Assembly (NCBI RefSeq): GCF_019090165.1
Contig: NZ_JAHRIB010000142.1
Coordinates: 23,850 to 87,849 of the forward strand
Direction: 5' to 3'
Length of the DNA: 64,000 bases
Source of the DNA: Streptomyces sp. BV286
Lineage (GTDB): Bacteria; Actinomycetota; Actinomycetes; Streptomycetales; Streptomycetaceae
Of this stretch, positions 40,756 through 48,389 are shown piece by piece. The notes beneath the pieces are model-generated. The model worked only from the letters and a program-made list of their open reading frames with translations, had not been told where the DNA came from and searched no databases. The translations under genes and the position numbers were made by a program. The stretch's first letter is position 1. The number at the start of each line of letters is the position of its first letter.

Positions 40756-43328
40756 GCGGGGTCTCCTTCGCTGCTGTCGCTGCCCGCCGCGGGGTCGGGG
40801 GTGGCACGGGCGCCGGGCCTGGGGCCGCTGCCGCGGGCCCACCCGGCGCTGTAGGCCGCCATCCGGTCCCGTACCGCTTCGGGGGTGCGCTCGGTGTCGT
40901 CCCGGTGACGTGCCGGGTCCGGGGGTTCTTCGGCGCGGTCCTCGCGCAGCTGCGGCGCGAGGCTGGCCTGACGTACGCGCCGCGGAAGCTCGTCGGACGG
41001 CTCGGCGTCGTCGGAGGGGCGGTGCAGGCGCAAGGTGGTGACTCCGGGAGGAGGGTCGTCGTGTGAGCCGTCGTGTGATCCGGGGGCCGAGGCTTCCGCC
41101 ACCACGGCGGCCATGGGCGCGACGAGTGCGGGCCGCTCCATGTGGGCCTCCACGGAGTCGTGCCGTGGCGCAGGGCCGGGCACGCGCGCGTACTCGCTTT
41201 CCGCAGGCCGTTCCGCGGGTCGTTCGGCAGACCGTCCCGCCTGTGCTCCGCGCGCTGCGGAGCGTTCCTCCGCGCCCGTGTGCAGCAGAGCCGTCGGGAG
41301 GAGGACGACCGCGGTGGTGCCTCCGTAGGGCGAGGGCCGCAGGTGGACCTTGACGCCGTGGCGGGCGGCGAGCCTGCTCACCACGAAGAGGCCGAGTCGG
41401 TCGCTGTCGAACAGGTCGAGTGCCTCGGACTGTTCGATGCGGTGGTTGGCCTCGGCGAGGGTCTCCTTGCCCATGCCCAGGCCCCGGTCCTCGACCTCCA
41501 CGGCGTATCCGTTGCCGACCGGCTCGCCGGTGACCCGCACCCTGGTGTGGGGCGGGGAGAACTGGGCGGCGTTCTCGACAATCTCGGCCAGGAGATGCGT
41601 GAGGTCGGCGACCGCCGCTCCGACGACCGAGGTCTCCGGGAGTTGTCGTACCTCCACGCGCGCGTAGTCCTCGACCTCGGAGACGGCGGCGCGCACCACG
41701 TTCGTCAAGGAGACGGGCATGCGCCAGGCCCGGCCGGGCGCGGCTCCCGAGAGGATGATCAGGCTTTCCGCGTGGCGTCGCATCCGCGTCGTGAGGTGAT
41801 CGAGCCGGAAGAGGTCACTCAGCTCGTTCGGGTCGTCGGAGCGGCGCTCCATGCTGTCCAGCAGGGTCAGCTGGCGGTGGACCAGGACCTGGCTGCGGCG
41901 GGCGAGGTTGACGAAGACGCCGGAGATGCCGCTGGCGAGCTCCGCGCGTTCCACGGCTGCCCGCAGGGCGGCACGGTGCACGATGGTCAGGGCTTCCGCG
42001 ACCTGTCCCGCCTCGTCCTCGGCGGGTGGCCCCGGCGGGGCTTCGGCACGGACGTCGATCTCCTGTCCGGCCCGCAGTCTCCGCATGGCGTGCGGAAGTT
42101 TGCGCCGGGCGATCTCCAGGGCGCTGTTGCGCAGGGTCACCAGTTCGATGACGAGGCCGCGTCCGATGCGTACGGAGATGACGAGGGACGCGGCCACGGC
42201 GGCGAGTCCCATGAGGACCGCGACACCCGCCGGTGAGAACAGGCCGCGCCGGATGGGGTCGGCCCGGTCCGCGACACCGTGGCCGGCGTTTGCCTCGATG
42301 GTCCGCATGTCGTCCTGCACGCGCGCGTGGGCGCTGTTCCAGGCCGCGCCGGGCGCGGACCGCAGGGCCCTGACGCCGGGCGGGGTGGCGAGCACCTTGT
42401 CCTCCATCGTGGTCATGCCCGTGTAGGCGCTCCCCTTCACCAGGTCCTGCCAGGCGGCTCGTTCCGGTCCGCGGAGATCGGCGGCAGCGGAGTCGGTGAG
42501 CAGCCTGCGCGTGTCGACGGCGCCGGTGAACATCCGCAGGCGCTGTCCGTCGAGGGTCCCTGCGAGCCGGGCGCCGGCGAGTACCGCCTCCTCCTGCGCC
42601 AGGGCCTCACCCGCGCGGGAGAACTCGAGCAGTACGCGCGCGTCGGAACCGATCTCCGCGTCCTGGATGCCGGTGAGCGCTCCGCCCACGCCGAAGGCCG
42701 TCGTGATGTTCCCCGTGTACCGCTCGTAGGTCTCGGCCCAAGCTGTCCTGCGGTCGAGTACGGAGGTCCGCAGGGAGGGCAGCTGCTCGGTCCCGGTGAC
42801 GAAGCTTTCGAGGCGCCCCGCCACTCCGGCGGGCAGTTCCTCGCTGTCCGCCACGGTGTTGTCGTCTCCGAGCCGGAGTTCCGCCACGGCCCGGTCGGTG
42901 CGTGCGGCCAGCTTCTTGAGCTCGCTCTCGTGGTCGGCCGAGGGGCGCGTGGCATAGCGGACGGCCGCTGTGCGTTCATCCTGGAGCGCGGTGACGGCCG
43001 CGGCCACCGGGCCGCGCACCTGGGCGTCCACGCGCTGCAACTGCCGCAGTCGTGAGACGTCCTGTGCGGTGGTGACGGTGGCGTACGCCCAGAGCGCGAG
43101 CAGGGAGACGACGGGAACCATGAGCAGGCAGACGATCTTGGCCCGCACGGTGCGGGGGCGCAGGCTCCAGTTTCCCGCGCGCGTGGGCGGGTCGCCGGGC
43201 TCCGTGTCGGTGAATTCCTCGGGGGCTGATTCTTCGTCGGCCGGCGGACCGGCGTGTGCGCGACGGCCCCGTACCGGGGTCGACGGGGGTTGCGAGCCGT
43301 CTGTCGGGGTCCTTCGGGGTGTACGCAT
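40752..43328 (-). CDS. cvnA: conservon sensor histidine kinase-like protein CvnA
   Basis: An 858-residue membrane sensor. A Pro/Arg-rich cytoplasmic start (1-60) is followed by a first transmembrane helix near 64-82, a large extracytoplasmic nitrate/nitrite-sensing-like domain (85-330), and a second helix near 345-365. A HAMP-like segment and an ATPase domain follow with N-box LAEIVENAAQFSPP near 580, GLGM near 610 and a G2-like region DSDRLGLFVVSRLA near 637. The C-terminus (about 690-858) is a long low-complexity tail. Its ligand is unknown. It heads the operon cvnABCD and lies 60 bp after the MHYT gene on the same strand. Confidence 0.93.
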   Translation of the reverse strand: MRTPRRTPTDGSQPPSTPVRGRRAHAGPPADEESAPEEFTDTEPGDPPTRAGNWSLRPRTVRAKIVCLLMVPVVSLLALWAYATVTTAQDVSRLRQLQRVDAQVRGPVAAAVTALQDERTAAVRYATRPSADHESELKKLAARTDRAVAELRLGDDNTVADSEELPAGVAGRLESFVTGTEQLPSLRTSVLDRRTAWAETYERYTGNITTAFGVGGALTGIQDAEIGSDARVLLEFSRAGEALAQEEAVLAGARLAGTLDGQRLRMFTGAVDTRRLLTDSAAADLRGPERAAWQDLVKGSAYTGMTTMEDKVLATPPGVRALRSAPGAAWNSAHARVQDDMRTIEANAGHGVADRADPIRRGLFSPAGVAVLMGLAAVAASLVISVRIGRGLVIELVTLRNSALEIARRKLPHAMRRLRAGQEIDVRAEAPPGPPAEDEAGQVAEALTIVHRAALRAAVERAELASGISGVFVNLARRSQVLVHRQLTLLDSMERRSDDPNELSDLFRLDHLTTRMRRHAESLIILSGAAPGRAWRMPVSLTNVVRAAVSEVEDYARVEVRQLPETSVVGAAVADLTHLLAEIVENAAQFSPPHTRVRVTGEPVGNGYAVEVEDRGLGMGKETLAEANHRIEQSEALDLFDSDRLGLFVVSRLAARHGVKVHLRPSPYGGTTAVVLLPTALLHTGAEERSAARGAQAGRSAERPAERPAESEYARVPGPAPRHDSVEAHMERPALVAPMAAVVAEASAPGSHDGSHDDPPPGVTTLRLHRPSDDAEPSDELPRRVRQASLAPQLREDRAEEPPDPARHRDDTERTPEAVRDRMAAYSAGWARGSGPRPGARATPDPAAGSDSSEGDPA

Positions 43329-43388
43329 GGCCTCCTCGCTCGGAGTGGTTCGGGGGCTCGTCGGCCGGGTGGCCGGTTCGGCCCACCG

Positions 43389-44162
43389 CTAGCGGGTGGC
43401 GCTCTCGACGGGCCGTTGCGCCGAGGCGGAGGCCTCGCGCTCCCCCGCTGTCGGGGAGAGCGCGACGAACGCCGACGTCAGGAAGAGATAGGACCCGAGG
43501 CCGACGGCGAGGGGGAAGATGAACTGCATCGCCGTGGCCCCGGGCAGGACCTCCCCGGAAGGGTCGACGTGGACGCCGACCGCGATCATCCCGGTGTAGT
43601 GCATGCTGCTCACCGCTCCGCCCATGACGAGCGAGGCGACGGCGACCGCGACCGGTGACCTGATGTTGAGAGCGGCCCACAGCGCCGCGGTCGCCGCGAC
43701 CACGGCGATGACGACGGAGACCCCGACGAGCACCGGGTCGTAGGTCACGTCGCCGTGCAGGCGCAGCGCGGCCATGCCCAGGTAGTGCATGCTCGCCACG
43801 CCCAGTCCGGTGGTCAGCCCACCGAGGACGAGCGCGCGGCCGCGGTCGCGGCCGTAGCCCACGGCGAAGACGCCCGCGCCGACGACGACCATGGCGACGA
43901 GCAGGCTGAGCATGGTCAGTGGCACGTTGTAGCGGATGTCGGTGCCGCTGACGCCGAAGCCGAGCATCGCCACGAAGTGCATGGTCCAGATGCCCGTGCC
44001 GATCGCGGAGGCGGCGGTGAGAAGCCAGTTGCGGCGCGATCGTCCCGAGGCGCCGAGAGCGCGGACCGTGCAGCGCAGCCCGAGGGCGGCGCCTATGCAG
44101 GCCATGACGTACGACAGTACGGGGGTCAGCCACCCGAAGGTGGCGTGGTCCAGGTGTCCCAT
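43389..44162 (-). CDS. MHYT-domain integral membrane sensor protein
   Basis: A 257-residue protein with about seven transmembrane helices. Three MHYT-type repeats are visible: MHFVAM near 61, MHYLGM near 125 and MHYTGM near 188, whose Met and His residues are proposed to bind copper and sense oxygen, CO or NO. There is no GGDEF or EAL output domain, so this is the bare sensor form. It precedes cvnA by 60 bp on the same strand and may be cotranscribed with the conservon, which would link a gas or redox sensor to it (inference). Confidence 0.9.
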   Translation of the reverse strand: MGHLDHATFGWLTPVLSYVMACIGAALGLRCTVRALGASGRSRRNWLLTAASAIGTGIWTMHFVAMLGFGVSGTDIRYNVPLTMLSLLVAMVVVGAGVFAVGYGRDRGRALVLGGLTTGLGVASMHYLGMAALRLHGDVTYDPVLVGVSVVIAVVAATAALWAALNIRSPVAVAVASLVMGGAVSSMHYTGMIAVGVHVDPSGEVLPGATAMQFIFPLAVGLGSYLFLTSAFVALSPTAGEREASASAQRPVESATR

Positions 44163-44341
44163 GGCTCCGGGACGCTAGACCCGTCCAGGGCGTACGTAGG
44201 GGGCGCGTTTCGAAAGCTGTTGGAATATGACGTAGAGGTGTGGTGGAACGATCGCGTCACGCTCGAACGTGTGCACCGCCTCGTGTTTCGCGTCGGCGTT
44301 CGATCATGTCGCTCGCTGTGCGATGCGGGATCATGCGGTGC

Positions 44342-44941
44342 ATGAGCGACGACCACACGCATGTCCAGGAGTTCTTCTCGGTCCGGGCGGCCGGCTGGGA
44401 CGACAGGTTCCCCGACGACGGTCCGGTGTACGCGGCGGCCGTCGCCGAGCTGGGGCTGCGGGAGGGCGACCGTGTGCTCGACGCGGGCTGCGGGACTGGG
44501 CGGGCCCTGCCGCCTCTCAGAGACGCCGTGGGACCGTCCGGGGTGGTCCTGGGCGCGGACCTGACGCCGGCCATGCTGGAGGCCGCGGCGGGGGCGGGGC
44601 GCGACCGGGCCGGGCAGTTGCTCGTCGCCGACGTGGCCCGGTTGCCGCTGCGCACGGAATCACTCCATGCCGTCTTCGCGGCCGGGCTCATCGCGCATCT
44701 CCCGGATCCGGCCGAGAATCTGCGGGAACTGGCACGGGTCGTACGGCCGGGAGGGATTCTGGCGCTCTTCCACCCGATCGGCCGGGCGGCTCTCGCGGCG
44801 CGCCAGGGACGGCAGATCACCGCGGACGACCTGCGCGCGGAGGCCAGTCTCGGCCCGCTGTTGTCCGCTTCCGGTTGGCGCATGACGTCCTACGCGGACG
44901 AGGACGCCCGGTTCCTCGCTCTGGCCGTGCGCCGGCTCTGA
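44342..44941 (+). CDS. class I SAM-dependent methyltransferase
   Basis: A 199-residue Methyltransf_11-type enzyme. The SAM motif is VLDAGCGTGRALPPL near 44-58, an acidic residue binding ribose is in GADLTPAMLEAA near 70, and VADVARLPLRTES near 92 is motif II. FRAGLIAHLP-type helices follow. The substrate is unknown. The ATG at 44342 (MSDDHTHV) was chosen because upstream frame residues are unlike the family; the ribosome site GCGGGATC is weak. It stands alone. Confidence 0.85.
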   Translation: MSDDHTHVQEFFSVRAAGWDDRFPDDGPVYAAAVAELGLREGDRVLDAGCGTGRALPPLRDAVGPSGVVLGADLTPAMLEAAAGAGRDRAGQLLVADVARLPLRTESLHAVFAAGLIAHLPDPAENLRELARVVRPGGILALFHPIGRAALAARQGRQITADDLRAEASLGPLLSASGWRMTSYADEDARFLALAVRRL

Positions 44942-44957
44942 GAAGGTTGTCCGGCCT

Positions 44958-45185
44958 TCACCGAGACCTGCGGGGGGAGTCCGGGTCGCACATGAGGAGG
45001 TGCCCGGCGCCGGGGGCGATCACCTCGGCGGCCACCCGCACCCCCGACAATTTCCAGGTTCTCCCTGCCGGAGGGTTCACCGCTCGGAGCGCCTTGCAGA
45101 CAGCCTCGGCTGATCGCCGGGCCCGCTCGACGAGGGCGTTCGGCGGCCCTTCACGGCACCCGCCCTCTTCTGATGCAGAGGCTTC
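44958..45185 (-). pseudogene. possible gene-tail remnant
   Basis: On the minus strand about 65 codons with strong streptomycete codon bias end at 44958 (NPPAGRTWKLSGVRVAAEVI, then GAGHLLMCDPDSPRRSR). No start codon with a ribosome site exists; the frame continues upstream only into AT-richer non-coding sequence. It looks like the C-terminal remainder of a lost gene. I cannot name the family. Confidence 0.3.
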
Positions 45186-45199
45186 AACTCTACGTTGAA
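45183..45199. promoter_or_regulatory. inverted repeat, candidate operator
   Basis: TTCAACTCTACGTTGAA is a perfect 6-bp inverted repeat with a 5-bp spacer, 55 bp upstream of the next gene and in the AT-richest part of this region. The regulator is unknown. Confidence 0.4.
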
Positions 45200-45253
45200 T
45201 GGCAACAGATGGGCGATGACCGATGAATCTGCACACGGGGGAAGGTGGCCCGA

Positions 45254-45571
45254 ATGTCCGGCACGTTGGCCAGACTCTGGAAGTTCTTCGCACGCCCGCG
45301 ACCGGCCGAATCGCAGCCGCCCGGTCCACCGGCGAAGCGCCACTCCGAGAAGCGGACGCACAATCTGTTCGAAGCCGCGGCGGCTTATGTGTCGGCGTGC
45401 GCCGAGGACGACCAGGACGGGGTGGACGAGGCGGCGACGTGGGTGTCGCCTGAGGCGCTGTCGTTCGGGGTGAACGAGCTGGCGTGCCGGGCCGTCATCG
45501 CGCTGGCGCGGGAGCGCGACGAGTCGCCCACCGCGGTGGCCCGGACGCTGCTGGGCGAGCCGGTCGCCTGA
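45254..45571 (+). CDS. small conserved-looking protein of unknown function
   Basis: A 105-residue soluble protein. A basic start (LARLWKFFARPRP) is followed by a helical core with HNLFEAAAAYVSACAEDD, VDEAATWVSPEALSFGVNEL and ACRAVIALARERDESP, ending in TLLGEPVA. No catalytic motif, signal or membrane segment. The ATG follows GGGGAAGGTGG at a good distance. Codon bias is normal, so it is probably expressed. An inverted repeat lies 55 bp upstream. Confidence 0.6.
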   Translation: MSGTLARLWKFFARPRPAESQPPGPPAKRHSEKRTHNLFEAAAAYVSACAEDDQDGVDEAATWVSPEALSFGVNELACRAVIALARERDESPTAVARTLLGEPVA

Positions 45572-45763
45572 CCGGGGCACGGCGCACATCGCACCGGATG
45601 GTGGACCCCAGGCGGGGCAGAAGGGCACCCTGCACGGTGACTGGTGGTCGTTTCGCCCCCGTACAGGACGATCGACGCAGCTCGGTACGTGTTCCGGACC
45701 CGTGACAACGGCCGCGGGCGCGCATTAGGGTGCGCCGACGGATGTAGCGATGGGGAGGCTGGG

Positions 45764-46627
45764 ATGGCCGGGACGGACGATGAGGCCGTCGCCTCCGGGG
45801 ACGACGACGCACTGTATGTGCTGACGGCGGTGCTCCTGACGCCGGCGAAGTTCCCCAGCGTGCTGGGTGACGACTACCCGGAGGCGTGTGCGGCACTCGG
45901 CCTCATGCCCCTCGCCGACGGGTACGGCCTGGTGCTGGGCCAGGACGGGGACGGGTCACGGTGGACCGTCGTCATCGACGACGTCTCACTGGTGGCCGTC
46001 GCCATCGCGTCCTGGGACTGCGGCATGGAGTACGACCTGTCGCCGGACGATCGCACGATGGTGGCAGCGCTGCCCGGGTGGCCGCTCGCCGTGGCCGTTG
46101 CGGCGCCCGATGTGCCCGCCCCGCACGATCCGGCGCCGGAGATCGCCGGGCAGGCACCGCTGAGGCCGCCGGACACGTCCGTCTGGGGGGCCGCGCAACG
46201 CCGCCTCGGCGCGGACGAGATCGCCCTCCAGTGGGCCGCCTGGCGCGAGCAGATCGACGAGTCGGAATTCGCCGATTCGTCGACCGGGACGACTGCGCCG
46301 ACTGCCGGCGACGACGAGTCCGCACCGGGTGGCGAAGACGAGGGCAGCGAGCGGGAGCCGCTCAGCGGCGTCCAACGCGTCCTTGCCGAAGCGCGCTCGT
46401 ACGTGGACGCGCCACCTCCCCTCGGCCGGGTCCGCTCGTCCTTCGCTCCGGGAGACGCGCGTACGCTCCGGGCCGACGGACCGGGCTGGTCGCTGGTGGC
46501 ACGGACCGACGACATCGCCTTCGTGCTGCTCGACGAGAAGCCCGGAGAGATCCTTCCGGTGGGCCGTGGCCCCGAGCTGCCCGGGCTGCTGGAGGCCCTG
46601 GACAAGATCGCCGTACGCCCGAACTGA
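45764..46627 (+). CDS. uncharacterised streptomycete protein
   Basis: A 287-residue protein of unknown function with an acidic Asp/Gly start and a central flexible linker (about 175-205, Thr/Gly/Asp/Glu rich). The N-terminal half has LYVLTAVLLTPAKFPSVLGD and WTVVIDDVSLVAVAIASWDC, and the C-terminal part has SLVARTDDIAFVLLDEKPGE. No catalytic motif or membrane segment is apparent. GGGGAGGCTGGG precedes the ATG. Codon use is normal. Its stop is directly followed by an esterase-like remnant. Confidence 0.6.
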   Translation: MAGTDDEAVASGDDDALYVLTAVLLTPAKFPSVLGDDYPEACAALGLMPLADGYGLVLGQDGDGSRWTVVIDDVSLVAVAIASWDCGMEYDLSPDDRTMVAALPGWPLAVAVAAPDVPAPHDPAPEIAGQAPLRPPDTSVWGAAQRRLGADEIALQWAAWREQIDESEFADSSTGTTAPTAGDDESAPGGEDEGSEREPLSGVQRVLAEARSYVDAPPPLGRVRSSFAPGDARTLRADGPGWSLVARTDDIAFVLLDEKPGEILPVGRGPELPGLLEALDKIAVRPN

Positions 46628-46642
46628 GCCCGGGGCCGATCC

Positions 46643-46777
46643 TGCCCGTGCTACCGGGCGGCGTTCGTCGCGCTCACCGAGTGGGTGGAGCGCGGCACGC
46701 AGCCGCCCGCGGACCGGACCATCGGCAGGCCCGCGAGCGGCGACGTGGTCAACTCCTGCGCTCTGGAGGGGAACTGA
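46643..46777 (+). pseudogene. C-terminal remnant of an esterase/hydrolase-like gene
   Basis: About 44 codons with strong coding bias read YRAAFVALTEWVERGTQPPA then DRTIGRPASGDVVNSCALEG and a stop. This resembles the C-terminal end of secreted alpha/beta-hydrolase-like esterases, where a helix is followed by a WVE.G..PP tail. There is no start codon or upstream body; the preceding gene stops at 46627 in the same frame. The remainder of the gene has been deleted. Confidence 0.45.
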
Positions 46778-46793
46778 CCTGGTCAGGGATTTC

Positions 46794-46976
46794 TCAACGA
46801 CCGAGCTCCTTGCGGCCCACGCGACGCAGCCTGCGCCGCTGTGAAGGGTCGAGTGTCAGGTACGCCGCCGCGGGAACTCCCAGGACGATCAGCAGGGCGG
46901 CCCACCAGGGCAGCCAGATGAGCAGGATGATGCCGGCCGCGACACCTCCTGCGGCGATCTTCGCGTTCTTCGACAT
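46794..46976 (-). CDS. small membrane protein
   Basis: A 60-residue protein with a short basic start, one or two hydrophobic segments (AAGGVAAGIILLIWLPWWAA and LLIVLGVPAAAYL, about 8-40) and an Arg-rich cytoplasmic tail (SQRRRLRRVGRKELGR). It has a strong ribosome site (AAGGAGG) before the ATG. Function unknown; similar tiny membrane proteins are common in streptomycetes. Confidence 0.7.
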   Translation of the reverse strand: MSKNAKIAAGGVAAGIILLIWLPWWAALLIVLGVPAAAYLTLDPSQRRRLRRVGRKELGR

Positions 46977-47082
46977 GTGCGTAGCCTCCTTAGCGGCCGC
47001 CTGCCGCTCTCTGTCCTGAGAACGGATCCGTGCTCCCGGCGGTTCCGGACCGCGACCCTGATACGACCCTGAGGTGCGCCCC

Positions 47083-48123
47083 CTACTCGACCCTGAGGGG
47101 CTCTCCGACCTCGTGCATGTGCCGGAGTGCCTGACGGTAGGAGTCCACGAGCGTCGTCTCCGTATAGGGGATACCCAACTCGCGGCAGTGTGCGCGCACC
47201 AAGGGCTGGGCGAGTTTCAGATGAGGGCGGGGCATGCTCGGGAACAGGTGATGCTCGATCTGGTAGTTGAGACCGCCGAGGAACCAGTCGGTCAGGATCC
47301 CTCCGCGGACGTTGCGCGAGGTGAGCACCTGGCGACGGAGGTGCCCCCACCCCTCACCTTCGGGGTCGGGCATTGCCATGCCCTTGTGGTTCGGTGCGAA
47401 GGCCAGCCCCAGGTGCAGCCCGAAGAACGCATGGTGGAGCGCGGCGAAGGCGAGCGCCGTCCCCAGGGACATGGAGCTCAGCAGCAGAGTCGCGTACGCG
47501 GCGAGGTGCGCGATCATCAGGAAGGCCTCGACCCGTCGTTCGCGAGGAGGCTGCCGACGCAGTCCCTGGAAGCCGTGGATCTTCAGGGCGACGCCTTCGA
47601 GGAGCGTGAGCGGGAAGAAGAGCCATGCCTGGTGGCGGGTGAGTCGGCGCCGGAAGCCGGTACGGTCCGCGGTCTGCTCGCTGGTGAAGACCAGAACGTC
47701 GGCTTTGACGTCCGGATCCTTGTCGACGTGGTTCGGGTTGGCGTGGTGGCGGTTGTGTTTGTCGTTCCACCATCCGTAGCTCATGCCCAGCAGCAGATTC
47801 GCGTGCAGCAGGCCGATCACGCGGCCGGTCGGCCGGCTTCCGGTGATCTGGGCGTGCCCCGCGTCGTGGCCTATGAACGCGGTGCGGGCGCACAGCACGG
47901 CGAGTACGGGCGCCAGGAGCAGCACCCACCAGGAGTGGCCGACCAGCGCGACGCCGGTGACGACACCGCCCAGGGCCAGCGCGTTGACGGCAATGGTGAA
48001 CGCGTACCAGCCTTGCCGGCGGTCCAGGAGCCCTCGGTCCTTGACCGTGCGCAAGAGGGGTGTGAACTCGCTTGCGGCACTCCTGGGAGGGTGCTCCGAG
48101 TCGGCGACGGCGCTTTCGGGCAT
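47083..48123 (-). CDS. membrane fatty acid desaturase
   Basis: A 346-residue acyl-lipid/acyl-CoA desaturase-family protein. The three histidine boxes are HDAGH near 86, HNRHH near 122 and QIEHH near 287, with hydrophobic segments between. The QxxHH third box and N-terminal length suggest a front-end-like or delta-type desaturase, but no cytochrome b5 domain is fused, and the position of the double bond cannot be read. The ATG at 48123 follows a 43-residue upstream frame that is unlikely to be coding. The stop is close to 47083. Confidence 0.9.
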   Translation of the reverse strand: MPESAVADSEHPPRSAASEFTPLLRTVKDRGLLDRRQGWYAFTIAVNALALGGVVTGVALVGHSWWVLLLAPVLAVLCARTAFIGHDAGHAQITGSRPTGRVIGLLHANLLLGMSYGWWNDKHNRHHANPNHVDKDPDVKADVLVFTSEQTADRTGFRRRLTRHQAWLFFPLTLLEGVALKIHGFQGLRRQPPRERRVEAFLMIAHLAAYATLLLSSMSLGTALAFAALHHAFFGLHLGLAFAPNHKGMAMPDPEGEGWGHLRRQVLTSRNVRGGILTDWFLGGLNYQIEHHLFPSMPRPHLKLAQPLVRAHCRELGIPYTETTLVDSYRQALRHMHEVGEPLRVE

Positions 48124-48389
48124 GGCTGGACTCCGGTTTCTGAGGGGACAGGCCCAGAGAGAAAACGGGCCGGCCTGTAGAAACGTACGGAGCAATGCCC
48201 CTGAGCAGCCATGACGCCACCACCCGGGCGCGAGCGGGGGAATACCTGCGTCGAGGGGTGTGCCTGAATCCACCCCTCAGAGCAGAGTGACTGACATCAC
48301 GGTCCGCACATTTGGCGCATTCCCGGGAACGTTGTACCCTCGGCGACTCCGACCCCCGGTAGTCAAATTTGAGGAACGCAGTCATCGCT

